Part shown: in pieces, positions 20,081 to 30,455 of the stretch | How positions within the stretch are numbered: the stretch's first letter is position 1 | Layout of the letters: every line of letters begins with the position of its first letter | Assembly (NCBI GenBank): GCA_902651635.1 | Contig: CACRSC010000025.1 | Location: forward strand, 204,602-254,636 | Reading direction: 5' to 3' | Length of the DNA stretch: 50,035 nt | Source of the DNA: Mastigamoeba balamuthi | Lineage: Eukaryota > Evosea > Mastigamoebida > Mastigamoebidae | Made by a program: the position numbers and the translations under genes | Notes under the pieces: model-generated | The model's database searches: none | Told to the model about the DNA's origin: nothing | Seen by the model: only the letters and a program-made list of their open reading frames with translations

Positions 20081-21864
20081 CTAGCAGCTGCACTCCGAGT
20101 CGACAAACTCCTGGTTCCACCAGGGGAGCAGCGACTCCTGCTGCTGCTGCGGGGGCTCGAGCAGGTAGCCCTCGCTGTAGAAGAACGGCTGCTGCACCTG
20201 CAGCTGCGGCATCGCGATGGGCATCTGCTGCATCTGCAGCTGCATCGCGGGCGCCTGCTGCTGCTGCTGCTGGGCCTGCTGGACAAACGTGGCGAAGCTC
20301 GGGTACTCGAGCTCAAACGGCGACGAGAGCGGCGACGGCGACGTCGACGACGGGGGGCTGACGACGGCCTGCGCGGCGTCCGAGTGGTACGTGGCGTCGA
20401 CGGCGCAGTGCTGCTGGTCGACGACGACCGCCTGCTGCGCCTGCAGCGGCGACTGCGCGGGCTCGTGCTTGGGCTCGGGCTTGACGAGCAGCAGGTCCGA
20501 CAGCGCCATCGGCGGCAGCTCCGACGGGGCCGCCAGCGGCGCCGCCATGTCGACGCCCGTCGGCATGACGAGCTCCTCCGAGTAGTCGCCCTCGCAGTCG
20601 TCGCACTCCTCGTCCGCGTCGCTGACGACCGACCCCATCTCGGGCGCCATCGACGTCGACGACGACGACGACGACGACTTGCTGGCGTGGCGCTCGCCGC
20701 GCCCCCGGCGCTTGCAGCTGCAGCAGCCGCTGTCGATCTCGGCCTGCGTCTCGGCCATGACCTCCTCCTCGCCGCTCTCCATCAGGCGCTTCTGCAGGCG
20801 AGCGTCGCGGGCGGGGCGACACGTCAGCGGCGGCGCTTATGCGAAATCGCCGATAACAAAATGTTTGCAAAACACACATTCTGAAACTTTACTCAAAACA
20901 GATCGGAAATTGTAAACCGCCGGCATCCCCCGGCAGGGAAAGCAGGAAATGCGGTGCGGGCGAGCAGCGCTGGGGTCTGGGGGGAGCTGGGGGGAGCGGG
21001 CGTCGTGCCTTGAGAGCGCAGTTCCAGAGGTTCTTGACGTCGTTGGCGGTGCGGCCCGTGTTGAGCAGCCGCGAGATGAGCGCCCACGAGTTGCCGTGCT
21101 CGGCGTGCAGCTTCATCACGCGCAGCTCCTCCGCCGGCGTCCAGGGCTCCTTGTTGACCTCGGGCGCCAGGTGGTTGTAGTACCTGCGCGCGGTGCGGGG
21201 GCCGGAGGAGGAGGGGGCGAGTTTCTGTGAGCGCCTGCGTGGCGGCCACCTCAGAGGTTCATTTTGTGTGCAGTGCAACTTTGGTGCACCTCTCGCGGCA
21301 CTGCTTGCCCACGCGGCCGGGGATGTGCGTCGCGATCTTCGACCAGCTGTGCGCGCCCAGGCGCGAGACGAGGGCGACGAGCACGGCGTCCTCCTGCGCG
21401 CGGGGGTGCGGGTGTGGGGTTTGAGTGTGTTGCCCTTTCGCCGGCGAAGAGGCGAATCAGCAAGGAAAAGCGCGCGCGGGTGCGGGGGCCGACGCACGGC
21501 TGGCAGCCACGGGCCCTTCCTCTCCATGCGCTTGCGCTGGCCAGCGCGCTTGGTCCCACACTCGAGCTCCTGCGCCACAGAGGGCAAAGAGGTGAGCCGC
21601 TGGGAGTAAAGCCGCGTTTTGCGAAAACGACGAGGAAAAAGGGAAAAACATTTTAAAAGGTGCAGAAAAGCGGTGAGGGGGCGAGAGGCGAATGCGGGTT
21701 CTCGACACGGCCGGTCCCCACACCCGCCCCAGAAGCGCAGGACGCGATGGGTAGGAGGCGGGGGGTACCTGCTCGGACGTGGTGTCGGGAGACGAGGCGG
21801 TGGCCGGCTCGTAGGGGCTGGCGTCGGACCTCGCGGACTTCTTCACCTTGCGGACGGCGGGCAT
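20081..21864 (-). CDS. R2R3 Myb transcription factor, five exons
   Basis: Exons 21864-21769, 21569-21498, 21393-21290, 21183-21009 and 20791-20081 give 385 residues. Two Myb repeats follow a basic N-terminus. The first has WLPAEDAVLVALVSRLG, then W-S-K-I and GRVGKQCRERYYNHL. The second has PWTPAEELRVMKLH, SWALISRLL and TANDVKNLWN. This pair should bind DNA. The long C-terminal exon is Gln/Pro/Ser-rich with acidic clusters and poly-Ser, poly-Glu and poly-Gln runs, typical of an activation region. Intron 4 (20792-21008) starts AAG|GCACGA, so it is a GC-AG intron. Joining there gives CALK then KRLMES, continuing the Myb helix. If it is not spliced, the protein ends soon after the DNA-binding domain (stop near 20889). 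TATTAAAA about 85 bases upstream of the ATG may be the promoter. Confidence 0.88.
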
Positions 21865-22621
21865 TCCTGATATTACTCTGCTGTTTTGCTTCTCTGTGTG
21901 TTCTGCTCTGCTTTTCTCGCTCTCTGCTGCTCTCTTCCCCTTTCTTTTTTTAATACAACCTGCGGGCTACAGCGGGACACCTCTCGTCTCTGCAAGGCGG
22001 CAGGCACGCGATTCCGCGCGGGGAGTAAGTCGGGGCCGGTAATCGCGCGGTGCGGGGGGGCGGATGGGAGGCGGGCGGGGAGTACGCACAGGAATACACA
22101 CACAAGCGCAATTTACACACAGGCAAGGATAAGGGAAAAAGGATGGTTTCCCCCGACTATCCTTTTTTTCTTTACACTAAAAACCTTTTCAATCGCCGCT
22201 GACATCACTGGGGACCCCTGCTGATGTCAGAATCGGCCAACTTTTCGCGCGCGATCGGGCATACGCTGCAAGCTTCACGAATTCCGGGGCGTATCTGCTT
22301 GATCTTTTGTGAACATTTATCGTCGAAGATTCCGCGAATGCCCCCTGAAAAGCAGCGAAGCCGCCCTCAGCGCCCCTGGAGAAACACACCAGAAAGCCCT
22401 GCACCCTACTGTAAGTTCTGGAAGCGCTTTCCGAAACCCGCTCGTCCACGTCCAAGACCGTAGCTCTAAGGAGGGGCAGCGCTGCTGCTGGGCTGTTCGG
22501 CTCCACAACACCCCCGTCAGTAATGCGACCGTTCAAGGGACGCCCTCTGCGGAGGTCCGTGCCCCCGCGGTCCCCGTGGGTGTGGGACCCCTGAGGCTTC
22601 ATCGGTGTACGCGTCTGATGC
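21865..22621. other. Intergenic, nothing recognised beyond Myb promoter
   Basis: Promoter region of the Myb gene (minus) and 5' flank of the possible GATA-like gene. ORFs here are short and lack motifs. Confidence 0.4.
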
Positions 22622-23178
22622 ATGAGCCGGGGGCCCCAATGGGGCAAGGGACCGCAGCCCACAGCGGGCAACGCGTCCCTCGAAGCAGCGCATTTCCACC
22701 GCCCCCAGCGGGTCTCCGGGCAGCCCCTGCAGCCCCTCCGGTTCTCTGAAGGCCACCCGCCTGGGTGCAGTTGTCTCTCGTGCCGTTCACCGAACGCGGC
22801 CAACAGGACCATTTCCGCGGGCCCTGCAGGCCTCACAGTGCAGTACTGCGGCCGTTGTGCCCGCTACCAGATTGGTCCCAGGGTCAGCCCCGAGGCCCGC
22901 CCGCGCCCCCCCACGCTACGTGTCCTGCAGGGGCTGCAGGCACCGACCCCTTCGCCCGGGAGCGTGGTGTGGGTGCACTTTTCGACGTGGTGGGCAATGC
23001 GTCTGAGCCCCACCCTGCGCCGATGGGGGGAACCCAGTCACCCAGCCCTCTCGGGCAGCCCACACCACCGACCCCCCCTCGCCTTCCCCCAGCGTCCGCG
23101 TCTGCCCGAGCACCCGCCTCGCCCGGGCAGACGGCTGCAGGGCGTCCGAGTTCAATTTCCGTTACGGGGCGAGACTGA
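22622..23178 (+). CDS. Possible GATA-type zinc-finger protein, two exons (tentative)
   Basis: The frame from ATG 22622 contains CLSC, a 21-residue loop with ISAGPAGLTVQY, then CGRCARYQ (Cys 51/54 and 76/79). This matches the GATA finger C-X2-C-X(17-20)-C-X2-C with GPAG before the second Cys pair, although the loop is slightly long and the usual Trp is missing. An intron 22875-22930 (donor GTCCCA, acceptor TCCTGCAG) would join it to a frame running GTDPFARERGVGALFDVVGN and then a Pro/Ser-rich tail to TGA 23178, giving 166 residues. The start, the intron and any further exons are uncertain. The unspliced frame stays open to 23998 but loses any protein-like character. Confidence 0.4.
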
Positions 23179-24473
23179 GCAGGGCAGCGGCAGGGCTGCT
23201 GTGCTGAGCGGCCCAGCGGCAGCGAGTACGACAGGGGAGGCACTGCAGCGCCTATCAAGCAAGCCTCTGCCGCGCAGGGCAGCCCCGGCGCAGCGTCGGG
23301 CCTCGGCAGCGACCCCGGCCCCGCAGCGGGCGACGCTGGGGAGGCTGAGAAAACGGCACCTCAGCGACAGGGCACCCTCGCCGACGGGGCACACGACTGA
23401 GCCCCTCTTCTTCGATTCAGGAAAAGGGGCACAGGAGAGACGCTGCGGCGACCGCTGCAGCCTCGCGAGGGCCTCCGCACCGTGCGCAGAGCTGGGGAGC
23501 AGTAGCCCCCCCGCTCGCCGTGGGCTGCTGGGAGCACGGCGACCCTCGGGGGGCAGCGGCAGCGGCAGCGGCGAGAACGGAGGGGCACTGGTGCTGCCCC
23601 ATTCCGAGAAGACGGCTGAGTCAACGGCATCAGCGGGAATCACCAAACATCAGCTGCCCGTTGCGGTAGCTTGTCACCCGTCGCACGCTCCCACTCCCAC
23701 GGGGAGCATTCCCAGCCCCTCATTGGCGACGCCCTCGGTGCTCCCAGCCCCCAGACGCGGGCCACGCCCTCGCTCTCGGCGCCTCCGGGTGTGCAGGTGC
23801 AGGAGGGGTGGGCACTTGCGCACCTGTGCATCTGACAGAGCTGAGTTCGGACTCTCCACACCGGGCAACCACAGAAGCGCGCACACTCGGGGTTCACCTA
23901 GCTGCCAACGAGAGGCTCAGGAGGCGGGGTCCGCCATCACGCGCTCACTAAGCCCTGCCCCGGGCCTTGGTAGTACTGAGACATCTTGGCTTCTCTGATA
24001 CCTCATCACTCACCTCGCCCACTTATTGGCACAGGTGCTCACTCACACAGGCAACCTGAGGCCCTCAAGGATCGGGTGACTGGTCTTGCAGTCCACCAGA
24101 GGTAAGTTGAGCCGCTGGCAACGCCCATTTGTGCGCAGCACATGAGGAACACCACAAGAGGGCACAGAGCGCACAGCAGGGCACAATTCGGCCCATTGTC
24201 GCAGCGCGGATTGCGCAGCAATCTCCGAGAAGGCGCACGTTCTCCTCAACCCCCAACATCTCCCCCCGCGGTGGCAGGGACAACTGCGCAGAAGCGAGGG
24301 AAAGGCGGGCGGAAGAGACGCCAGAGGACAAGATGACGGACTTCCCCAGCGGTGGTACACCGACGGTTGTAGTATTCCTAACGGCGCATAACGGGTGTTT
24401 TGCCCGTGTGCCCTGATTGAGCAACAGCTCCCTCGCCTCCTCCTCCTCCACCTCTCTCTCCCCTCCGCTTCCC
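23179..24473. other. Intergenic, unexplained GC-rich stretch
   Basis: About 1.3 kb. Long open frames exist on both strands but are Pro/Arg/Ala-rich, as expected from GC-rich noncoding DNA, and carry no motif. Further exons of the tentative zinc-finger gene could lie here. Confidence 0.4.
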
Positions 24474-25930
24474 TCAGCTCCGGGCCGCGGTGCTGGTCTC
24501 CTCGCGGATCTGCTCGAGGCCCAGGCGGACGCGCGTCTTGAGGAAGTCCTCGAACACGTAGCCCGTGCGGGCACCGCAGGCCTGCAGCAGCTCCTCGGCC
24601 TGCGGGCGGTCGCCGGCCCTGTAGGCGATCTCTGCGAGGTCGAACTCGGCGAAGGGGGCGACGTGGCGCTCGTGCTTGTTGGCCCGCGACTGCTGGGCGG
24701 CCCTGCGCAGCTCCGCCAGCCCCTCGTCGCGCTGGCCCGCGGCGCAGAGCAGCGCCCCGCGGACGAGATAGACCACCGTGGCCTCCTCCTTGCCCGCCTG
24801 GCCGCAGCTGACGGCCCACTTGCGCTCGAGCGCCTCGAGCAGCGCGGCGGCCCTGTCGGGGGCCATGTGGGCGACGTCCCTGCGCAGGTAGAGCAGCTCG
24901 AACGGCGCGAACGCGGTGCCCGTGGCCCGCTTGCGGCAGAGCTTGGCGAGGTCCGCGAGGTCCTGCTGCTTGGCGGTCGGTGCCGAGGATGGCACCCGGG
25001 CGAGGCACTCGGCGGCCTCGCGCTGGCGCCCGGACATCTCGTGGCAGGCCGCGAGCAGCAGCAGCGCGTCGACGTGCTGCTCCGACTTGGCGTCGCGCGC
25101 CATCGCCGCCAGCGACTCGGCGGCCTCGTCCCACCGCGCGCCCGCGAACAGCAGCGCCGCGCGGTCGAAGCGGAACGCGTTGCCCGTGCCGCCCGCGAGC
25201 TCGAGCGCGCGGTCGACGTGGGCGATGGCGCCGTCGTTGTCGCCGCGCTTGCGGGCGAGGAAGCTCGCCATCCAGTGGAAGAGCGAGCCGCTGGGCCAGC
25301 GCTCGAGGCAGACGCGGACGACGCCCTCGGCCTCGGCCAGCAGCGCGCCGACGTCGGCCAGCGCCCGCGGCAGGACGAGCAGGTTGAGCAGCAGCATCAG
25401 GGCGCTCAGGGGGGCCCGCACGCCCGCGGCGTCTGCGAAGACCTCCTTGTGGTAGCGCAGGCCCAGCGAGCGGTTGCCCTCGAAGCCCACCATCTCGAGC
25501 AGCCGCAGCACGACGGGCGGCAGCCACGACAGCAGGAACAGGAACGACCCCACTCCGAACATCACCTCGTGCCGCACAGCAGCCGCCGCAGCGCTCGCCG
25601 AGCCGTCGACCTGCCGCATGAGCTCCGCGTAGACGTTCCACGCCTTGCGCAGACGCCACGCGCCCTTGATCCTGCGCTCAGGAACACACATTACACACGG
25701 GGGCATCAGACCCACGGGACGAAGCACCCCTGGTGTGCACTCCCACGCAAGGGGGGCGCCCCTGAGGGAACCCTGGAGTTCCTCCCAGGGTGCCCCCCGG
25801 GTACACTCGGGGAAACTCTGGGATACGGACACCTTTGAGGGCACCCCGGAGGGAACACCCACGTTTGCCGAGGCAGAGAGGCGGGTACACCCGGTGGTCC
25901 CCTTGGTGTTTGAAAGAGAGAGAGAGAGAG

Positions 25931-25981
<51 letters not shown>

Positions 25982-26418
25982 GGGAGGGAGGGGGAACTTG
26001 GGGCCCCGCGCACGCGAGAGCAACAGAGCGCGCAGGGCACAGGGCACAGGGCACACCCATTGCGAGAAAGCAACGCAGCAGAGCAGAGGAGCGCCGCCCA
26101 GAGGACCAGAACAGAGAGCAGAGAGGGCAAAGAGAGAGAGAGAGAGNNNNNNNNNNNNNNNNNNNNNNNNNNCCACACCGCCACAACGCTGCAAAAGACC
26201 GATAGCAGACCCGGTGCGCACCGGGAGCCCGTCATCCACGTGGTGGTGAGGCGCGTCTCGGCGTAGTGGAGGGCCGCGCGGGGCAGGCGGGGGGCGTCGG
26301 GGCCGAGCAGGGCCTCTGCGCCCGCCGTGTCGCCGTTCCACGCGAGGGCCACGGCCCGCCCGTAGCGGCCGTAGAGCGCCTGCCGCAGGCCCACGGCGTT
26401 GTCGTTGGGCGCTGACAT
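24474..26418 (-). CDS. TTC39/IML2-like tetratricopeptide protein, two exons
   Basis: Exons 26418-26222 and 25671-24474 give 464 residues. The family signature follows exon 2: RIKGAWRLRKAWNVY, GVGSFLFLLSWLPPVVLRLL, VGFEGNRSLGLRY, then RAPLSALMLLL and AEGVVRVCLERWPSGSLFHW, matching the order in TTC39/Iml2 proteins. Later segments (RAALLFAGARWDEAAESL, HVDALLLLAACHEMSGRQRE, LAEIAYRAGDRPQAEELL) are TPR-like helix pairs. Yeast Iml2 is linked to lipid-droplet and inclusion-body handling; the role here is unknown. The splice joins TGS to RIKG (donor GTGCGC, acceptor GAGCGCAG). The 550-nt intron holds a long GA microsatellite and a 26-base gap. The N-terminal part is shorter than in animal TTC39. Confidence 0.85.
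25914..26146 (+). repeat. (GA)n microsatellite in the TTC39-like intron
   Basis: GA/GAGAGAGG runs at about 25914-25988, and again (AG)n at about 26129-26146 directly before the gap. This low-complexity tract is the likely cause of the break in assembly. Confidence 0.9.
26147..26172. other. Assembly gap (26 N)
   Basis: Run of 26 N inside the TTC39-like intron, flanked by a GA repeat. No exon is lost if the gap is small. Confidence 0.98.
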
Positions 26419-29400
26419 GCGATTCGGGTGCGCGCGGGTGGGGTGTGCAGGGACCGCGCGGTGCTGCTGCGGTGCGGTGTGGGGCCTCGCTGCTGCGGGC
26501 GTCCGGCGATTTCGCAGTTCGGTGGTGACTGTGCCGCGGGAAATACTTCCCGAAAAGCGTGATTTCCGTTGACCCGAATCTGAAACCGCCGGCGCTCAGC
26601 TCGATCGCCGGACGACGGGGTGCCACATCCCACGGCGCCTCTCTTCTGCCGCATCTCGACGGGGCAGTGCAACACCAGCAACATAAAGATACCTCAGAAT
26701 GGGAGGAGGGCCACTCGGCTCTCGAGGGAATTCGTGGATCCATGAATCTTGGATTTTTCCTCTCTGGGGTTCTGCTTTTCCCAGAGAGATGAAAGAGCCA
26801 TCCAATTACTGAACGACTGAGGTTGAGAAACCAGCCCGCCTGGTTTTGTGCATGGCTCAGTTCAGGTGCAGAGTGAGGAAATGGCTGGGAACTCAGCCAG
26901 TATTTGGGTAGCACTGACCTAGTGATTTGAAATGAGGCGAAAAACGCGGGCTTAGTAGCCTGAAGTGTACAGACAACTTAGCAAGCTCAGCTACTGGTGT
27001 TCCGGGATATAAATGGATCTTCCACCAATCACGTTTCTTTGGAGGTTTCATAGAAAGAAGACTTACTTGTCATGACAAAGCAAACCCAACTGAGCCTTCT
27101 TTTGAAAGAGGTAGAACTTCAAAAATTAGCTCTAAGCCTGCAATCAAGGTATCTCCCCTGATTGTTCCCATACTGATCAAGGCACAGAGAGGGCCGAGTG
27201 CAAGCCTCTCTCAGAGCTGGGGCATCAGTACTCAATTCAGAAGGCAATAGAGCAGATCCAGAACCTTAGTCATGGAGACTTGAGCCTTCTGCTACAGGCA
27301 CTTTCTTCTCTGACATTCAATATTCCCTTTGACTTTAATGCAGATTTTATGTCATAAGGTTTTTTTACCATTACTGGCTATCACCTTAATCCCCTGTTCA
27401 AGTTCCTGGAAGAGCTGGTTTTTAAGACAGATAAAGCAAGAGCATATTGACTTGAGGCCTGAAGGAATATATGATGAAGAACTTCCATTTTGCTTTTCTG
27501 GAAGAAGAGATGTGGTTGTCTGTTCTTATCAGACTGTTGAAGAGAACAGTATTGAGCTTTTACTTACTAAGAATTAAGACAAACAGGATCTCTTCATGTT
27601 GTATATGGCACTTTTTTGAAATCGAAGTGATGAATTTATTGCATTTAACACTAATTGCAATAAAGCTGTACTGTATCTTCTTCTCTGTTTTACTCTAAGT
27701 CAACTCTGTTAAACCATGAACCATGCATGATATTCTGGATTTCAAAGATATATTCACTGTGATATCATCATATCATTTCTCTTCTCACACTCATCACATA
27801 CTGCACAACTCACATCTGTTTCTCACATCTTCGTCCCCTTGCCCTTGTCCTGTTTCTGTGCTCCTTCTCCTTTCTCCTTTCCTCTCTTCCTTCCCCTCAC
27901 AGTTCTCACATATGTTCCTTATGCTCTTTCTGCATAACAATATAAGTTCCTCTTTCTCTTTCCTTTCTGCACTTCAATCTGTCCCTTCTTTCCCCTAACA
28001 CACAGTTTTCTCCTTCCACAGAACTTATTTCAGATGTTTACCTTTACTTCTTCCTTTTCTCTACATCCTTCTTCGAGCAGAGCACAGTCTATGCAGCTTT
28101 GTCTTCTGTGGACAGCAAAGAAGAGAGGAGGAAGTATCATCGTGGCCACAGGGTAGCATTGAACAAGTACAATGTCCCTCCTTTCCCTTCACATTTCTGC
28201 CCCATTTCTCTTTTATTTCTGCATTTCTCCTATGATCTCCTCTTTTTCTCCAAGAATGTGCACTGTAATAACTGTAAGTATGAGAAGTAAACTAAGACCA
28301 AGTACCAGTTGGACGTGCAGAGCCTCTTCTTTCCTAAGAATCACCTAAAGAATGCAATCAACAAGCTCAGCTGGACCACAGACACATGCACACCTATGAT
28401 GAACAAATAAGATCAAGCTGATCCAGTCGTTTTGTAACAACTACATGTACATTGACCCATACACTGGCATTTCGTGACTAGAGCAAGCCCAGCAAACACT
28501 AAGATCACTCTCCTTTTGTGCAAGATGATAGTGTGTTTCTCTTGTTCTCTTCTACCTCCCTGCTCCTACTGCTCCCACTGCTTCAGCTGCCTCTGCTGTC
28601 AATGGTATGTTCAGAAAAATAATAAAGTAAAACAAAAGATAAATCACGGGTAGCCACTTGAATTACTAATACTGTTACTGCTTAGCCTTCCAGCTCTTCT
28701 TATTGCATGTATTCGAAAAATGACTGAATTCCTGTTTTCATCTCTGTGTTCCTCTTAGTATCAAAATGAAGAGCAATTCATAACTTAATTACTCTTCTTT
28801 TAAGCAAATTAATTATTAGTATACATAATCTGGATTTCAGAAAAGCCAGCCTTTTAGAAGAGCTCTTGGGGAAATCGAAACTTGCAGTCTGTCATCCCTT
28901 TGTTTCCTAGTGTAGCATAAAGAACCAGAGAGAAGCAATAGTACAGCTATCAGAAAGCTAGCTTGCTTCTGGATGTGTGATGTGAAGGTGATTAAGTGGG
29001 AATGAAGGTTAGTTTGGCACTTTCACTCTCAAAAAGAAACCCACCATGCATTGCGATCACGAAAGTGGTATACAGGACCATGAGCTAGCTGTTACCCTAA
29101 AGTGGTACTACTTTTAGTCAAGGTCCTCATTCTGAGTGGCAGCTCTTATGATGTGCAGAGATTCTTGTATTAAAACCCAGTATCCAAACCACAGATGTTC
29201 TGTCCTGTTCTCTGTTTTGGCTATACTTTCATTCATCACTGGTCCACACTCATCTATTAAAATCATGCAAATACGATCACGAGCCTTCAAACTGCTCTGC
29301 GTCTTACTTCCAATTCAGAGAATGGCATTCCTGTGACTGGGCATACAGATTCGAGATCCAAATGGCACAGTCCATAAATTTGTGGGTTTCTGCCATTTCA

Positions 29401-29564
29401 CTGTCATAATAACAGAAAAATGAAACGCCTTTGTATGCTCAGTATGCAACCAACTAGTACAACAGAATTACGAAATAGAAGCTCAGAAATCTTATTTCTA
29501 AAAGATGAAAAAAGGACTGTCTTGAAGAAGTCTTCTGGCTCAGTTGGACTGAAACAGTGGTTGA
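26419..29564. other. Promoter side of TTC39-like gene, then AT-rich gene-poor DNA
   Basis: GC-rich up to about 26750, then clearly AT-rich. 27760-28020 is strongly pyrimidine-biased on the plus strand. Short frames are broken by many stops. A segment at about 28080-28400 has protein-like stretches (VDSKEERRKYHRGHRVALNK; LKNAINKLSWTTDTCTP) separated by stops and may be a decayed gene. No intact gene is supported. Confidence 0.5.
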
Positions 29565-29604
29565 CGAGAGATATCCCCGGAATTTTTTGTATGAGATATC
29601 CGCA
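29565..29604 (+). repeat. Left terminal inverted repeat
   Basis: Pairs with 30416-30455 in inverted orientation with a few mismatches and one or two single-base gaps. Confidence 0.8.
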
Positions 29605-29618
29605 GAACTCAAACAACA

Positions 29619-30394
29619 ATGCCAAGAGAGATCATCACGCACAAGAACATCACAGACACTGTGTACCACTTCATTGGGGGTTCCCTGGCCAATGAAATGG
29701 TTGTTTACCTCGAGAGCAGCCCACTCAAGCTCATAGGGGAGAATTTGCCAGACGACGCATGCCGTCGGTGGCTAGAAATAACTCTGTTCCACGATCTCAC
29801 GGGAACCGGGATGAACCGCCTCAAGTACGGCCTGCGCACGTGGTACAAGGTCAGCAACGAGACGATCAACAAGAACATGCACCGAATTCGCACCTCTCTT
29901 GCATCGTGGGCCAGAGCCCAGATTAATCTGGGCACTTATGAACAAAGGAAAGCTGCTGTGCGCCACATGAAAGCCAAGGGAGAAATCGAGGGAGTAACTC
30001 TCTGGCTTGACTCGACAGATGTATGGCTCGAGCGCCGACCTGAGGTTTGTATGCAAAATCGAATAGAGTTTCTTGTATTCACAGTTTTATTTTTAGTTCA
30101 ACAAGGAATCATACTATTGGAGTGGAAAGGATCATCGTCCTGCTCAGCGTTTCATGGTTCTGCTTAATGGACACCGACGTGTTATAAAAGTATGGGGCGG
30201 ATACTCACCAAAGTTTTATGATGGTCATTTCCTGGAATTGTTACAGGATTGGTTTGTGGAACACTTACCTAATGACAGTCTTTGGTGAGATAAAGAATAG
30301 GTGGGCAGTTCTTCGTAAGCCCTGGGCAGAGAAGGCAGCACAACAAACTAATGTTGTGCTGCTTGCTCTTGCCATACACAATCGCCGTATGTAA
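29619..30394 (+). pseudogene. DDE transposase (Harbinger/DDE_Tnp_4-like), internally deleted
   Basis: Exon 29619-30044 joins 30097 onward (donor GTTTGT, acceptor TTTTTAG, 52-nt intron) in phase 0. The first catalytic acidic region is GVTLWLDSTDVWLERRPEF, the second KVWGGYSPKFYDGHFLE, as in DDE_Tnp_4-type enzymes. The frame then meets TGA at 30286-30288. In the +2 frame the typical C-terminal end FGEIKNRWAVLRKPW follows directly to TAA 30394. The part that normally carries the third acidic residue is therefore missing, with a frame change at the joint. The product cannot be a complete transposase, so the element is non-autonomous unless rescued in trans. Superfamily placement is by motif only. 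Confidence 0.75.
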
Positions 30395-30415
30395 GAAATA
30401 AACAATGTTTTTCTG

Positions 30416-30455
30416 CCTGGATAACTCATAGAAAAAATTCCAGGGATATCTCTCG
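30416..30455 (-). repeat. Right terminal inverted repeat
   Basis: Inverted partner of 29565-29604. Confidence 0.8.

Larger units (their letters stand above)
29565..30455 (+). mobile_element. DNA transposon with terminal inverted repeats, defective
   Basis: Left end CGAGAGATATCCCCGGAAT (from 29565) is mirrored by the right end, whose reverse complement reads CGAGAGATATCCCTGGAAT (ending 30455). Similarity continues through TTTTTT-TATGAG-TATCC for about 40 bases, giving an element of ~0.89 kb around a DDE transposase frame. Weaker matches may extend the ends outward by about 10 bases. No clear target-site duplication could be read. Confidence 0.8.

Noticed and set aside
22622-23998. Unspliced 458-residue frame
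   Set aside because: Only the first ~84 codons look protein-like; the rest is Pro/Arg-rich, and a splice to another frame fits better.
24417-25838. 473-residue plus-strand frame
   Set aside because: Antisense shadow of the TTC39-like gene.
27329-28290. Short ORFs in the AT-rich island
   Set aside because: Low-complexity or stop-bounded frames without motifs; at best decayed remnants.
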